A DNA stretch of 64,000 nucleotides from positions 1 through 64,000 of the forward strand of contig CALVAO010000002.1 in assembly GCA_944325515.1 (NCBI GenBank). Reading direction: 5' to 3'. This DNA is from Candidatus Gastranaerophilales bacterium. GTDB lineage: Bacteria; Cyanobacteriota; Vampirovibrionia; Gastranaerophilales; Gastranaerophilaceae. A program made the translations under genes and the position numbers. This document shows, piece after piece, positions 9,558 through 18,310 of this stretch; the stretch's first letter is position 1; every line of letters starts with the position of its first letter. The notes below the pieces were generated by a model, which made no database searches, was not told where the DNA came from, and saw only the letters and a program-made list of their open reading frames with translations.

Positions 9558-11183
9558 TTATTTTTTTAACTGTTTTTCTAATTTTTGAATAGATTTTTCA
9601 AGCTCTTCTATTGTTTTTTGCTGCTGTTCAAGAATTTTTTGCAACTCTTCATTAGAAGTTTGTAATTCTTGAATTGTTTCATTTTGCTTTTTATCAGTAG
9701 AATTGATTTGAGTTATATTTTCTAAAATCTCCGTAATCTTGTTATCAAGTTCCTTAACAGCATTAATAACCGCATAGAACATGTCTTCCAATCTTATACT
9801 TAAATATCCGTCCTCTCCTTTAGTAACCGCATCCGGAAATACCTTCTCTAAATCCTGCGCCATTACACCAACATGAGGAGTCTTTGCTTCGTCTTTTTTG
9901 AATGTATAGTGAAAGAAGTCTAACTTCTTAAGCTCTGCAAGTCCCGCAGTATATTTTTCTCCAACATTCTTCAAACGGCGGTCAGAGGTATATGCTTTAT
10001 CTAAAGTTACATCGTTTGTACCCATATGTGGACCAAGTGTTAATTTATTAGAATCTCCAGACTCTTCTCTAACATTTTTAATTACACCATTAGTAAATTT
10101 AAGAAATAATGATGAACTATATCCCCCACCATAAGATGCTGGAGTAATACGTGTACCAATATATGCATTTCCACCAACAACAAGATTTCCTGGGATATAA
10201 ACAGTAGTATTAGCTGATCCTGCAATTCCACTGATTCCTGTATTCCCCAATACAATCTGATGTGCCGCAGTTGTTCGAGAAGCTTGCCCTATAGCAACAG
10301 AATACTCATGCTCAGCTGTTGAATTTTCTCCAATAGCACAAGAAAATTTTTTTGTAGCCTGTGCTCCAGGACCTATAGCTATACTGCTTTCACCGTTTGC
10401 ACTGGTGTCAAGATGACTACTTCCAGGAGAACCTATTGCTATAGCACTTTGCCCTATTGCCTCTGTATGGTTTCCAATTGCTATTGCTCCTTGCTCTCGC
10501 CATTGATTACTACCACCATCTGCAACCGCATTAAGTCCTATTGCTAAGGAGTTCTCTGATATTGCACGAGAGCTCTGTCCTATTGCTATTGTATTTTCTC
10601 CGGTGGCACTTGTTGTATCTACTGAAACATTTGGATCTTTATTCCCTATTGCTATAGCATTAACTCCATTAACTTCTACACCTTTACCTATAGCTATTGA
10701 ATCATCAGAACCACCTGCAACACCAAGTCCTTGACCAATTGCCACAATACCGGATGGAGAGTTTTCTATTGTCTGCCCCATACCAATTGCAGTTGAATTG
10801 TTGCCAACAGCAGCATTATTCAAGGTTACAATACCGCTTGCCTGGTTCATATTGATTTGTCCGCTGAAATTCCCGTTTGCATCGGCAAAGGCAAACGCCG
10901 GATGCTGACCGTCATTTCCGCTTGCCAAAACTAATCTTGGATATTGAGGACCATTATTTCCTCTGTTATACCTTGAAGTACCAATTATTGCGCTGGCATC
11001 ACTGCCGTTCATATTATACGCAATACTGTTATTCAATCCAGTAAACACCCATGGGCTGTCACCTGTGCCTGCATTTCTCGACATCTTCTTGGTCACCATA
11101 GGTGCGGTTGCTGCAGCTATTATTGCTACAATCAGTAATACCACCATCATTTCCATTAAGGAAAACGCTTGCTTCATCTTCAC
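9558..11183 (-). CDS. Prepilin-anchored YadA-head adhesin with S74 chaperone domain
   Basis: A 541-residue chimera. Residues 1-30 form a type III prepilin signal and hydrophobic helix (KMKQAFSLMEMMVVLLIVAI, Glu at +5 of the mature start, Ala instead of Gly before Phe). Residues about 115-320 carry at least ten YadA-head repeats (SIAIG, NAIAIG, NSLAIG, SVAIG spaced 14-20 residues). Residues 400-465 match the peptidase S74 intramolecular chaperone with its Ser-Lys pair (Ser400 and Lys405 in SDRRLK). Residues 470-541 are a coiled coil. Such chaperones trimerise and cut themselves off. The start is GTG at 11183, with GCGAGG 7 nt upstream. Confidence 0.85.
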   Translation of the reverse strand: MKMKQAFSLMEMMVVLLIVAIIAAATAPMVTKKMSRNAGTGDSPWVFTGLNNSIAYNMNGSDASAIIGTSRYNRGNNGPQYPRLVLASGNDGQHPAFAFADANGNFSGQINMNQASGIVTLNNAAVGNNSTAIGMGQTIENSPSGIVAIGQGLGVAGGSDDSIAIGKGVEVNGVNAIAIGNKDPNVSVDTTSATGENTIAIGQSSRAISENSLAIGLNAVADGGSNQWREQGAIAIGNHTEAIGQSAIAIGSPGSSHLDTSANGESSIAIGPGAQATKKFSCAIGENSTAEHEYSVAIGQASRTTAAHQIVLGNTGISGIAGSANTTVYIPGNLVVGGNAYIGTRITPASYGGGYSSSLFLKFTNGVIKNVREESGDSNKLTLGPHMGTNDVTLDKAYTSDRRLKNVGEKYTAGLAELKKLDFFHYTFKKDEAKTPHVGVMAQDLEKVFPDAVTKGEDGYLSIRLEDMFYAVINAVKELDNKITEILENITQINSTDKKQNETIQELQTSNEELQKILEQQQKTIEELEKSIQKLEKQLKK

Positions 11184-11381
11184 GGACTATCCTCGCTTTC
11201 TTTTAGCACTTATTAAGAACGCAATATCTGCGTTCAATATATAGCGAGGAAAATTCCCCGCCTCTCACGGTTACTTAAGAGAACAATATATTTATTATTC
11301 TCGTTATTCTTCTTGGAAGGGGTGCCTGCACAGTCTCATTGACTATATTACATTTACCCCCGCTCTCACGGTTTAATTATA
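11184..11381 (-). promoter_or_regulatory. Long structured 5' leader with Shine-Dalgarno in a stem
   Basis: A -10 TATAAT (minus strand of 11376-11381) predicts a leader of about 185 nt. AGCGAGG, the Shine-Dalgarno region (plus strand 11191-11197), pairs exactly with CCTCGCT (11243-11249). Inside that stem, GAACGCA (11217-11223) pairs with TGCGTTC (11229-11235). Two near-copies of ACCGTGAGAG followed by a G-run lie near 11262 and 11362. It matches no riboswitch class known to me. Confidence 0.6.
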
Positions 11382-11532
11382 CTATTAGTATATCATATTT
11401 AGCTGTTTATTCAATAGTTGTTTTATTTTTTCGCTCCCATGCTATAGCTTTTAATTAACGAAAATCCAATTATAAAGCACAAAGACGGCTTGAAGAAGCC
11501 GCCTTTGATGATAACATAATAATTTCTGCGTA
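11382..11532. other. Spacer between rpsI end and the pilin leader
   Basis: Holds the upstream part of the pilin promoter and, near 11482-11507, a hairpin (CGGCTT-gaag-AAGCCG flanked by AAAG/CTTT) that may end the ribosomal operon. Nothing else seen. Confidence 0.55.
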
Positions 11533-11931
11533 TTAACGTTTTGAGAATTGGAATCTCTTACGAGCTCTTTTTCTACCGTATTTCTTACGTTCTTTAACTC
11601 TTGCATCACGTGTTAGCAAGCCTTCTGAACGTAATACATTTTTATATTCTTCATTAACTTTTAGTAATGCTCTTGAAATACCATGTCTGATAGCCGCTGA
11701 TTGAGCAACAATTCCCCCGCCTACCGCTTTAACTTTTACATCATATTTGTCTTGATTTTCTGTTAAAACAAGAGGTCTGTAAATCATCATTTCTACAGCA
11801 GGCATATTACCGATATAAGCACCTAATGTTTTTCCGTTAACGAAAATTCTGCCCTTGCCTTTTACTAATTTTACTACAGCAACTGCACATTTTCTGCGCC
11901 CTGTAGCCATAATTTCTTTAGATTCAGCCAT
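11533..11931 (-). CDS. rpsI: 30S ribosomal protein S9
   Basis: A 132-residue S9 that binds the 16S rRNA head; its C-terminal tail reaches the P-site tRNA. It shows TGRRKCAVAVVKL, GKGRIFVNGK, the VGGGIVAQSAAIRHGISRALL core and the ending RKKYGRKRARKRFQFSKR. The last gene of the operon, overlapping rplM by one base (TAATG). Confidence 0.98.
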   Translation of the reverse strand: MAESKEIMATGRRKCAVAVVKLVKGKGRIFVNGKTLGAYIGNMPAVEMMIYRPLVLTENQDKYDVKVKAVGGGIVAQSAAIRHGISRALLKVNEEYKNVLRSEGLLTRDARVKERKKYGRKRARKRFQFSKR

Positions 11932-12365
11932 TAGTTACCCCCTTTTATTTCAATCGGTTTTTGTGCTGCATGCGGGTGATTCGGACCGCAATATACTTTC
12001 AATTTAGTAAATTGCTGAGCGCCTAATGTATTGTGTTGCAGCATACCTTTTACAGCTTTTTCAATTAATTTTGTTGCGTCTTTTTCTCTTACTTCTTTTA
12101 CAGAAGCAGCCTTTAAGCCGCCCGGGTAACCGGTATGGTGATAATAAATTTTATCAGTTTCTTTATTACCGGATACTACAACCTTTTCAGCGTTGATAAC
12201 AACTACAAAGTCACCTGTATCAACATTAGGAGTATATTCCGGCTTATTTTTACCTCTTAAAATGTTTGCAATCTGAACTGCAAGACGTCCAAGAATTTGT
12301 CCGTCAGCATCAATCACATACCATTTTCTTTCTACTTCAAGAGGTTTTGCTGAATATGTTTTCAT
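11931..12365 (-). CDS. rplM: 50S ribosomal protein L13
   Basis: A 144-residue L13, an early 23S rRNA assembly protein. Typical [21 protein letters not shown]-like [25 protein letters not shown] and [10 protein letters not shown] are present. It is followed directly by rpsI, the pairing conserved in nearly all bacteria. Confidence 0.98.
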   Translation of the reverse strand: MKTYSAKPLEVERKWYVIDADGQILGRLAVQIANILRGKNKPEYTPNVDTGDFVVVINAEKVVVSGNKETDKIYYHHTGYPGGLKAASVKEVREKDATKLIEKAVKGMLQHNTLGAQQFTKLKVYCGPNHPHAAQKPIEIKGGN

Positions 12366-12419
12366 GCTTATTCTCCATTGTTATGGCAAATCTTTAAGTT
12401 TTACCCTAAAAATTTACCC

Positions 12420-13190
12420 CTAGTATTCTACTTTCATTAGTGTAAGCCCATAAGGACTTACTGTTTGACCGGCTTTTCGCCTGTCTTTTGCCTCCAGAAC
12501 ATTTTTCATATGCACGGCAGGCAGATTATGCCCCTCGATTTCGAGGAGCGTGCCGACTATTGTCCTTACCATATTATAAAGAAATCTGTTCCCTTCAATA
12601 TGTATAAAAACTCTATCGCCAAGTCTTTCAACTTCGGCTCTAGTTATAAAACAAACTTTGCTCGGGTTTAGCGTTCCGGAACTTTTAAAACTTGAAAAAT
12701 CATGTTCCCCCAAAAGATAGTTTAGTGACTTCTGCATCCGCTTGATATCCAATGGATATTTTATCCTTAAGATATCACCGTCAAAAGCCTGTTTATAACG
12801 CCGATTTATAAGTTCAAACCTATAATATCTCGATTTTGCAGACTTTTGAGCGTGAAACGAATGAGGAACAACTCTCAAGTTACTTACAGAAATGTCTGCC
12901 GGAAGGATTTCATTTATGTGATAGATAAAATCTGAAGCAACAATTTCTTTATCATAATCAAAATGAATTACCTGCCCGAAAGCATTTACACCTCTGTCTG
13001 TTCTTCCGGAGAAGATTGTTTTTATCGGTCTTATTTTATTTTGACTTGCGTCATTTTTTATCAATGTACTAATGGCTTTTTCCAGCTCGCCCTGTATAGT
13101 CTTCACTTCAGCCGGCTTTCCGCCTTCAAATTGTATCTGGCTTCCTGCATAATTTTTGCCGGCATACTGAACATCAAGAGCGTAGCGCAT
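12420..13190 (-). CDS. truA: tRNA pseudouridine synthase A
   Basis: Makes pseudouridine at positions 38-40 of the tRNA anticodon arm. The catalytic Asp lies in FSGRTDRGVNAFGQ, and RYYRFEL, FIxxxGNRFLYNMVRTIVGTLLEI and the YGLTL ending are present. At 256 residues it is normal. It sits between rplQ and rplM, the arrangement typical of cyanobacteria. Confidence 0.97.
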   Translation of the reverse strand: MRYALDVQYAGKNYAGSQIQFEGGKPAEVKTIQGELEKAISTLIKNDASQNKIRPIKTIFSGRTDRGVNAFGQVIHFDYDKEIVASDFIYHINEILPADISVSNLRVVPHSFHAQKSAKSRYYRFELINRRYKQAFDGDILRIKYPLDIKRMQKSLNYLLGEHDFSSFKSSGTLNPSKVCFITRAEVERLGDRVFIHIEGNRFLYNMVRTIVGTLLEIEGHNLPAVHMKNVLEAKDRRKAGQTVSPYGLTLMKVEY

Positions 13191-13194
13191 TCAA

Positions 13195-13623
13195 TTATAC
13201 CAATTGAATTAATGCCATTTCAGAAGCATCCCCTCTACGTGGAGGAAGTCTGTATATTCTTGTATAACCGCCCTGTCTTGAAGAATATTTTACGCCAATA
13301 ACGCTGAATAACTTTCTCAAAACAGTTTGTTTAGCTAATTTCTTTCCTTCTTGCGGTGTTTCAAAGATTTCGCCTGTTGCTGTATCAATAAACTGACCGA
13401 TTTCTTTGTCATAGATATATCTGCCAGCCAGTCTTCTTGAATTCAAGTCACCTTTTTTTGCCATAGTGATAACGTTTTCAGCATATGGTTGAAGAGCTTT
13501 TGCTCTTGCCATAGTTGTTTTTATTTCACCGTGAACAAAAAGTTCGGTAGCCAATGAACGCAACAAAGCCTTTCTTTGGTCTTGCGCTTTACCTAGCGTA
13601 TGTTTTTTTGTCTGGTGTCTCAT
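13195..13623 (-). CDS. rplQ: 50S ribosomal protein L17
   Basis: A 142-residue L17 lying near the peptide exit tunnel. MRHQTKKHTLGKAQDQRKALLRSL is the standard start and GGYTRIYRLPPRRGDASEMALIQL the standard end. The middle has an insertion (about residues 60-90, DKEIGQFIDTATGEIFETP) that makes it longer than the ~117-residue short form. Confidence 0.97.
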   Translation of the reverse strand: MRHQTKKHTLGKAQDQRKALLRSLATELFVHGEIKTTMARAKALQPYAENVITMAKKGDLNSRRLAGRYIYDKEIGQFIDTATGEIFETPQEGKKLAKQTVLRKLFSVIGVKYSSRQGGYTRIYRLPPRRGDASEMALIQLV

Positions 13624-13660
13624 TTTTACTTTCCTTTTTATAATTACAATTTATATTTTC

Positions 13661-14665
13661 TTACTCAGCTGATGATTCGATAACCATACCATCTTCATCA
13701 ACTTCTGGATTTGGAGCCAAATCTAAACCAAAATGATGCAATCTTTCAATTACTTCATCAGAAGATTTTTTACCAAAGTTCTTTATATTTAACAAATCAT
13801 GTTCTGATTTTTTCAACAATTCTGCCATAGAATTGATGCTTGCTCTTTTTAAGCAGTTATATGCACGAACTGAAAGCTCTAATTCGTCAATAGTAATTGA
13901 AGGTTCTTGTTCATTTTCTTCAACTTTTTCTTCTTGTACGTCAACTTTTTCTTCTACATCTTTATGTGTAGTTTTGCCTGTGATTGAAGATATTTGAACA
14001 AAGTGTTCAATCAACAAATCTGCAGCCTGTGTAAGTGCTGTTGTAACATCAACTGTACCATTAGACCAGATTTCAAGAGTCAGCTTGTCAAAGTCTATGC
14101 TGTCACCAACACGAGTATTTTCTACTTCATAGCTTACTCTCTTAATCGGCATAAATGTTGCATCAATTGGAAGCATATCGATAGGAGCGCCGCCCTTGTT
14201 GTTTCTTGGAACATCATGAGCAACATATCCTTTGCCTGTTTCTACAATGATATCAGCATGGAAAGAACCGCCGTCTGCAATTGTACAAATCAGCCAATCC
14301 GGATTTACTACCTTTACTCCTGCAGGTAACTGGATATCACTTGCTAATACCGGACCCGGTTTATCGATATCAATTCTTAACTGCTGAGGTTCTTTTGAAT
14401 CTGTTTTAATAGCCAAACCTTTTAAATTAAGCATTACATCAATAACATCTTCTAATACACCCGGAATAGCAGTGTATTCGTGAGTAATACCTTCTATTCT
14501 GCAAGAAGTAACTGCTGTACCTTCAAGACTTGAAAGTAAAACTCTCCTAAGTGCATTACCGATAGTTGTTCCAAATCCTCTTTCCAATGGTTCAATAGTA
14601 AATTTACCATATTGAGAGCCATCTGAACTGGTCATCGTATTAACAGTTTTAATTTTTAATTCCAT
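13661..14665 (-). CDS. rpoA: DNA-directed RNA polymerase subunit alpha
   Basis: Scaffold of RNA polymerase. Residues 1-230 form the assembly domain (GKFTIEPLERGFGTTIGNALRRVLLSSLEG). Residues 230-255 are an acidic linker rich in Glu and Val, and residues 258-320 form the C-terminal domain that contacts UP elements and activators (LELSVRAYNCLKRA, NFGKKSSDEV). At 334 residues it is standard length. Located between rpsD and rplQ. Confidence 0.98.
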   Translation of the reverse strand: MELKIKTVNTMTSSDGSQYGKFTIEPLERGFGTTIGNALRRVLLSSLEGTAVTSCRIEGITHEYTAIPGVLEDVIDVMLNLKGLAIKTDSKEPQQLRIDIDKPGPVLASDIQLPAGVKVVNPDWLICTIADGGSFHADIIVETGKGYVAHDVPRNNKGGAPIDMLPIDATFMPIKRVSYEVENTRVGDSIDFDKLTLEIWSNGTVDVTTALTQAADLLIEHFVQISSITGKTTHKDVEEKVDVQEEKVEENEQEPSITIDELELSVRAYNCLKRASINSMAELLKKSEHDLLNIKNFGKKSSDEVIERLHHFGLDLAPNPEVDEDGMVIESSAE

Positions 14666-14684
14666 ATTATTTTCTCCTATCAGC

Positions 14685-15287
14685 CTATTTTGAATAGTAT
14701 TCTATAACAAGTTGTTCTTTGAATTCAGGATCTAATTCTTCTCTTTGAGGAATTCTTTCAAATGTAATCTTCAAAGCTTCAGAATCTACTGTAAGCCAAG
14801 CAGGAGCACAAGATAAATCAATTGCACTCATAACTGTTTTTAAGTATTCATTGCTTCTTGATTTAATTGTAATTACATCACCTGCTTTTACTAAATATGA
14901 TGGAATATCTACTTTCTTACCGTTAACAAGCACGTGACCGTGGTTGACAATTTGTCTTGATTGTTTACGGGTAACACCAAAGCCGGCTCTGAAAAGAATG
15001 TTATCTAATCTTGATTCAAGAATTTGTAACAAGATTGTGCCTGTTACACCTTTCTTTCTTGCTGCTTCGTGGTAGTATTTTGCAAATTGTTTTTCGCTTA
15101 CTAAATATGTTAATCTGATTTTTTGTTTTTCATTCAAGTGAATTGCATATTCAGAAAGTTTTTTTCTTACTGCACCATGCTGCCCTGAAGCAGTTTGACG
15201 CATTGATGAAGTTAACTTTCTGTTTGATAAATCTTTAACTCCGTAGTTACGAAATAACTTGTTATTTGGTCCTGTGTATCTTGCCAT
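14685..15287 (-). CDS. rpsD: 30S ribosomal protein S4
   Basis: A 200-residue S4 that starts assembly of the 30S body. It has MARYTGP, an S4 RNA-binding domain (RLDNILFRAGF, RQSRQIVNHGHVLVNGKKVDIPSY) and the ending EYYSK. The N-terminal zinc cysteines of some S4 forms are absent. Its place between rpsK and rpoA is the general bacterial arrangement; in most cyanobacteria rpsD lies elsewhere. Confidence 0.98.
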   Translation of the reverse strand: MARYTGPNNKLFRNYGVKDLSNRKLTSSMRQTASGQHGAVRKKLSEYAIHLNEKQKIRLTYLVSEKQFAKYYHEAARKKGVTGTILLQILESRLDNILFRAGFGVTRKQSRQIVNHGHVLVNGKKVDIPSYLVKAGDVITIKSRSNEYLKTVMSAIDLSCAPAWLTVDSEALKITFERIPQREELDPEFKEQLVIEYYSK

Positions 15288-15360
15288 TATTTTCTCCTTT
15301 TCTTTTGCAGGGCATCTATGGTTTACTTTTTGGCTTAAAGCAAGCCCCTGCTTTTACTTA

Positions 15361-15435
15361 GTGAATAGTGAGTAGTGAGTGGTGAATAGATTTTGTATTC
15401 AATTGTCTATTCACTAGTCACTATTCACTAGTCAC
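15361..15435. repeat. Inverted-repeat element, heptamer type, rpsD-rpsK spacer
   Basis: Left arm 15361-15389 has units TGAATAG, TGAGTAG, TGAGTGG, TGAATAG. The right arm 15407-15435 has CTATTCA and CTAGTCA alternating. The 17-nt loop is AT-rich. It would form a long RNA hairpin within the operon transcript. Confidence 0.82.
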
Positions 15436-15443
15436 CATACTTA

Positions 15444-15830
15444 CTATACACGTCTCTTTTTAGGCGGACGGCATCCGTTGTGCGGGATTGGTGTTACATC
15501 CTTAATTAAAGTGATTTCCAAACCTGCTGCCTGTATTGCTCTGATTGCTGTTTCACGACCAGAACCAGGTCCTTTGATATGAACTTCTACTTTTTTCATA
15601 CCTTGATCTATTGACTTTTTAGCAACTAGTTCTGCTGCAGATTGTGCTGCAAATGGAGTACCTTTTCTGGCACCCTTAAAACCTGTTGCACCGGCTGTTG
15701 CCCAGGCAATAGCATTACCTTGAGTATCTGTAGAAGTTACGATTGTATTGTTAAAAGTTGATTGTATGTGTACAACCCCCTGCAATACGTTTTTCTTTTC
15801 CTTTTTCTTTGTAGTTTTTGGTCTTGCCAT
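15444..15830 (-). CDS. rpsK: 30S ribosomal protein S11
   Basis: A 128-residue S11 of the 30S platform. [42 protein letters not shown] and the ending [18 protein letters not shown] are diagnostic. Both flanking spacers carry repeat tracts of the heptamer/octamer family. Confidence 0.98.
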   Translation of the reverse strand: MARPKTTKKKEKKNVLQGVVHIQSTFNNTIVTSTDTQGNAIAWATAGATGFKGARKGTPFAAQSAAELVAKKSIDQGMKKVEVHIKGPGSGRETAIRAIQAAGLEITLIKDVTPIPHNGCRPPKKRRV

Positions 15831-15876
15831 TTTCTTATTTCCTTATTTTTTAAATTATATTTCAATCTTTGTCATA

Positions 15877-15909
15877 GTGATTAAGTGACTAGGTGACTAA
15901 GCGGCTAAG
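15877..15909. repeat. Octamer repeat tract, rpsK-rpsM spacer (single arm)
   Basis: GTGATTAA, GTGACTAG, GTGACTAA, GCGGCTAA in tandem. No opposite arm is present, so it is a half element like that at 202-243. Confidence 0.75.
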
Positions 15910-15943
15910 AATTTATTTTCTTATAACTTATACACCAAATGCA

Positions 15944-16312
15944 CTATTTCTTTTTACCTGCGATAGGTCCTGTTTTCTTACCGCGTCTTGTTCTTGCATT
16001 AGTCTTTGTTCTCTGACCTCTGCACGGAAGTCCTCTTTTGTGGCGCATTCCTCTGTATGAGTTGATTTCCTGCAGACGCTTGATACTCATTGTTACTTCA
16101 CGTCTTAAATCACCCTCAATATTGTATTCTGATAATGCATCACGTAATTTTTTGATATCATCATCTGTTAAATCGTCTGTTCTTAAATCCGGTGAAATGC
16201 CGGTTACGTCCAGAATTTTTTTACTTCTAGCCGGTCCTATACCGTAAATATAGGTAAGGGCTATTTCTAATCTTTTGTTACGAGGTAAATCTACCCCAAC
16301 TAATCTTGCCAT
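15944..16312 (-). CDS. rpsM: 30S ribosomal protein S13
   Basis: A 122-residue S13 at the head of the 30S subunit. [26 protein letters not shown], a helix-two-turns-helix core, [25 protein letters not shown] and a Lys-rich tail are present. Confidence 0.98.
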   Translation of the reverse strand: MARLVGVDLPRNKRLEIALTYIYGIGPARSKKILDVTGISPDLRTDDLTDDDIKKLRDALSEYNIEGDLRREVTMSIKRLQEINSYRGMRHKRGLPCRGQRTKTNARTRRGKKTGPIAGKKK

Positions 16313-16360
16313 GTTTTTCGTTCCTTTATATATTTTTCTACTAATACTTAATTCAAAAAC

Positions 16361-16430
16361 TTAGTGACTTGTGAATAGTGAGTAGTGAATAGGAAAAATC
16401 TAATCACTAGTCACTATTCACTGTTCACTA
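16361..16430. repeat. Inverted-repeat element, heptamer type, rpsM-rpmJ spacer
   Basis: Left arm 16361-16393 (TTAGTGACTTGTGAATAG and following units), right arm 16400-16430 (CTAATCA, CTAGTCA, CTATTCA, CTGTTCA). A third repeat tract in consecutive spacers of this operon. Confidence 0.82.
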
Positions 16431-16432
16431 AC

Positions 16433-16546
16433 CTATCCCTGTCTTTGTTTATGTTTAGGATTTTCGCAAATTACTGCTACTCTGCCTTTTCTTTTAATAA
16501 CCTTGCATTTGTCGCACATAGGTTTTACTGATGATCTTGTTTTCAT
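16433..16546 (-). CDS. rpmJ: 50S ribosomal protein L36
   Basis: A 37-residue protein read from the ATG at 16546: [20 protein letters not shown], ending KHKQRQG. The zinc ligands Cys11, Cys14, Cys27 and His32 are all present, so this is the zinc-binding (C+) form. It lies between infA and rpsM as in most bacteria. It is easily missed because of its length. Confidence 0.96.
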   Translation of the reverse strand: MKTRSSVKPMCDKCKVIKRKGRVAVICENPKHKQRQG

Positions 16547-16623
16547 TGTTCTTTCCTTTATATTTTGTCTTACTTTTTTGTATATAATTCGTGGTACAAT
16601 CTTCAAACTGCTTTCAGAAAAAC

Positions 16624-16839
16624 TTATTTTAGCCTAAATGTTATTCTGCCCTTTGATAAATCATACGGAGTCATTTCTACCTTTACTCTGTCACCCGGCA
16701 ATATTCTTATAAAATTTTTCCTAATTTTTCCGGATATGTGAGCCAAAATCTCATGCCCGTTTTCAAGTTTTACCTTAAACATTGCATTTGGCATGGACTC
16801 CAGTATGGTACCTTCAATTTCTATTACGTCTTTTGCCAT
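16624..16839 (-). CDS. infA: Translation initiation factor IF-1
   Basis: A 71-residue OB-fold factor that blocks the A site during initiation. [30 protein letters not shown] and [24 protein letters not shown] are standard. First gene of the ribosomal cluster, with a GAGGAAA Shine-Dalgarno. Confidence 0.98.
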   Translation of the reverse strand: MAKDVIEIEGTILESMPNAMFKVKLENGHEILAHISGKIRKNFIRILPGDRVKVEMTPYDLSKGRITFRLK

Positions 16840-17203
16840 ATTTTCCTCTATTTTCGGCTGTCAAATTAACGGAAAATTTCCGCATAATATTATAATATTT
16901 GCTAAAATTCTGAATGCAAGCGCTTTCGTTGATTTTTAAGCTATTTATTAAGATTTGTTACTGATTGTTTTTATAAAATAGGGTTAGTATTACTGTTGCT
17001 AATTATCATGTAAAAAGCATAGTTAAAAACGATTTTGAGGAATTTTACAAAAAAGATTGTTTTGTAAACTTAAAAAAACAATCACATAGAGATAAAAATA
17101 CACTTTATGATAAATTTTACGGGATAGAGATTTTTATAATGCAAGAAATTTTATTCGTGATATCATAGAAACAAAGAATATTATTTTGAAAGGGATTTAT
17201 TTT
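16840..17203. other. Divergent promoter region, infA / ychF
   Basis: A minus-strand -10 TATAAT (plus strand 16889-16894) with a possible -35 TTGCAT 19 bp upstream fits the infA operon. Directly downstream of it, CGGAAA-a-TTTCCG (16870-16882) forms a small dyad at the expected start. On the plus strand TATAAT at 17135-17140 may serve ychF. Nothing else seen. Confidence 0.5.
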
Positions 17204-18301
17204 ATGCTAAGAGCCGGAATCGTAGGACTTCCAAATGTTGGAAAATCAACGCTGTTTAATGCATTAACCGCAACTAAAAATGCACAGAGTGCAAATTATC
17301 CGTTTTGTACTATTGAACCTAATGTCGGAGTTGTCATAGTACCGGATGAAAGATTACAAATTCTTTCTGACTTATGCAAGTCTAAAGAAATCATTCCAAC
17401 AGTTATTGAATTTGTTGATATTGCCGGTCTGGTAAAAGGAGCCAGCAAAGGTGAAGGACTCGGAAACCAATTTTTGCACAACATTAGAGAAGTTGATGCA
17501 ATTATTCAAGTTGTCAGATGCTTTGATGATGCAAACACAATCCACGTTGAAGGGAAAGTAGATCCGATTTCTGATATAGAAACTATTAACACTGAACTGG
17601 CTTTAGCAGACTTAGCTTCTGTTGAACGACGTATGCAAAGAATAGCTAAGCAGGCTAAAGGCGGAGATAAAGAAGCTCTCCTTGAAGAAGGTGCTCTTAA
17701 AAAACTTAATGAATTGCTTCAAGAAGGAACTTTTATTAACTTAAAAGATAATTTTAATGAAGATGAAATTAATGTTATTAAACCACTAAATTTAATGTCA
17801 GTTAAACCTGTCATTTATTGCGCTAATGTTTCTGAATTCGATTTAAAAGACGGAAATAATTACACAAAAAAAGTTGAAGAATATGCTAAATCTCACGGTG
17901 CGCAGACAGTTATTATTTGTGCCAGAATTGAAGAGGAACTTGTCGAACTGGGCGAAGAAGGTGCAAAAGAATATCTTGCCGAACTTGGAGTAAAAGACAG
18001 CGGTATTAATAAAATGATTAAGTCTGTTTATGAGCTTCTAAATTTAATTACATTTATAACTGCCGGAGAAAAGGAAGTTCATGCCTGGACAATAACAAAC
18101 GGCACAAAAGCACCGCAGGCTGCAGGAGTTATTCATACTGATTTTGAAAAAGGATTTATTAGGGCAGAAGTTACTGCATATAAAGATTTCGTTGAAAACG
18201 GCTCCTATGCAGCCTGCAAAGACAAAGGTGTAACGCGCTTAGAAGGAAAGGATTATATCATGCAGGACGGGGATATTGTTCATTTCCGTTTTGCGGTGTA
18301 A
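17204..18301 (+). CDS. ychF: Ribosome-binding ATPase YchF (OLA1/Obg-related)
   Basis: A P-loop NTPase of the OLA1/YchF group that binds ATP rather than GTP and associates with ribosomes. GLPNVGKSTLFNAL is the P-loop, IEFVDIAGLVKGASKGEGLGNQFL is switch II, NVSE replaces NKxD as in the ATP-specific family, and residues 280-365 form the TGS domain ending GDIVHFRFAV. The start is the ATG at 17204, 8 nt after AAAGGGA; an in-frame TTG upstream is less likely. 365 residues, normal. Confidence 0.96.
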   Translation: MLRAGIVGLPNVGKSTLFNALTATKNAQSANYPFCTIEPNVGVVIVPDERLQILSDLCKSKEIIPTVIEFVDIAGLVKGASKGEGLGNQFLHNIREVDAIIQVVRCFDDANTIHVEGKVDPISDIETINTELALADLASVERRMQRIAKQAKGGDKEALLEEGALKKLNELLQEGTFINLKDNFNEDEINVIKPLNLMSVKPVIYCANVSEFDLKDGNNYTKKVEEYAKSHGAQTVIICARIEEELVELGEEGAKEYLAELGVKDSGINKMIKSVYELLNLITFITAGEKEVHAWTITNGTKAPQAAGVIHTDFEKGFIRAEVTAYKDFVENGSYAACKDKGVTRLEGKDYIMQDGDIVHFRFAV

Positions 18302-18310
18302 ATTAAAACA

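Noticed and set aside
11184-11381. c-di-GMP riboswitch before the pilin-adhesin gene
   Set aside because: The GEMM-I and GEMM-II core sequences are not visible; only the general stem at the Shine-Dalgarno is supported.
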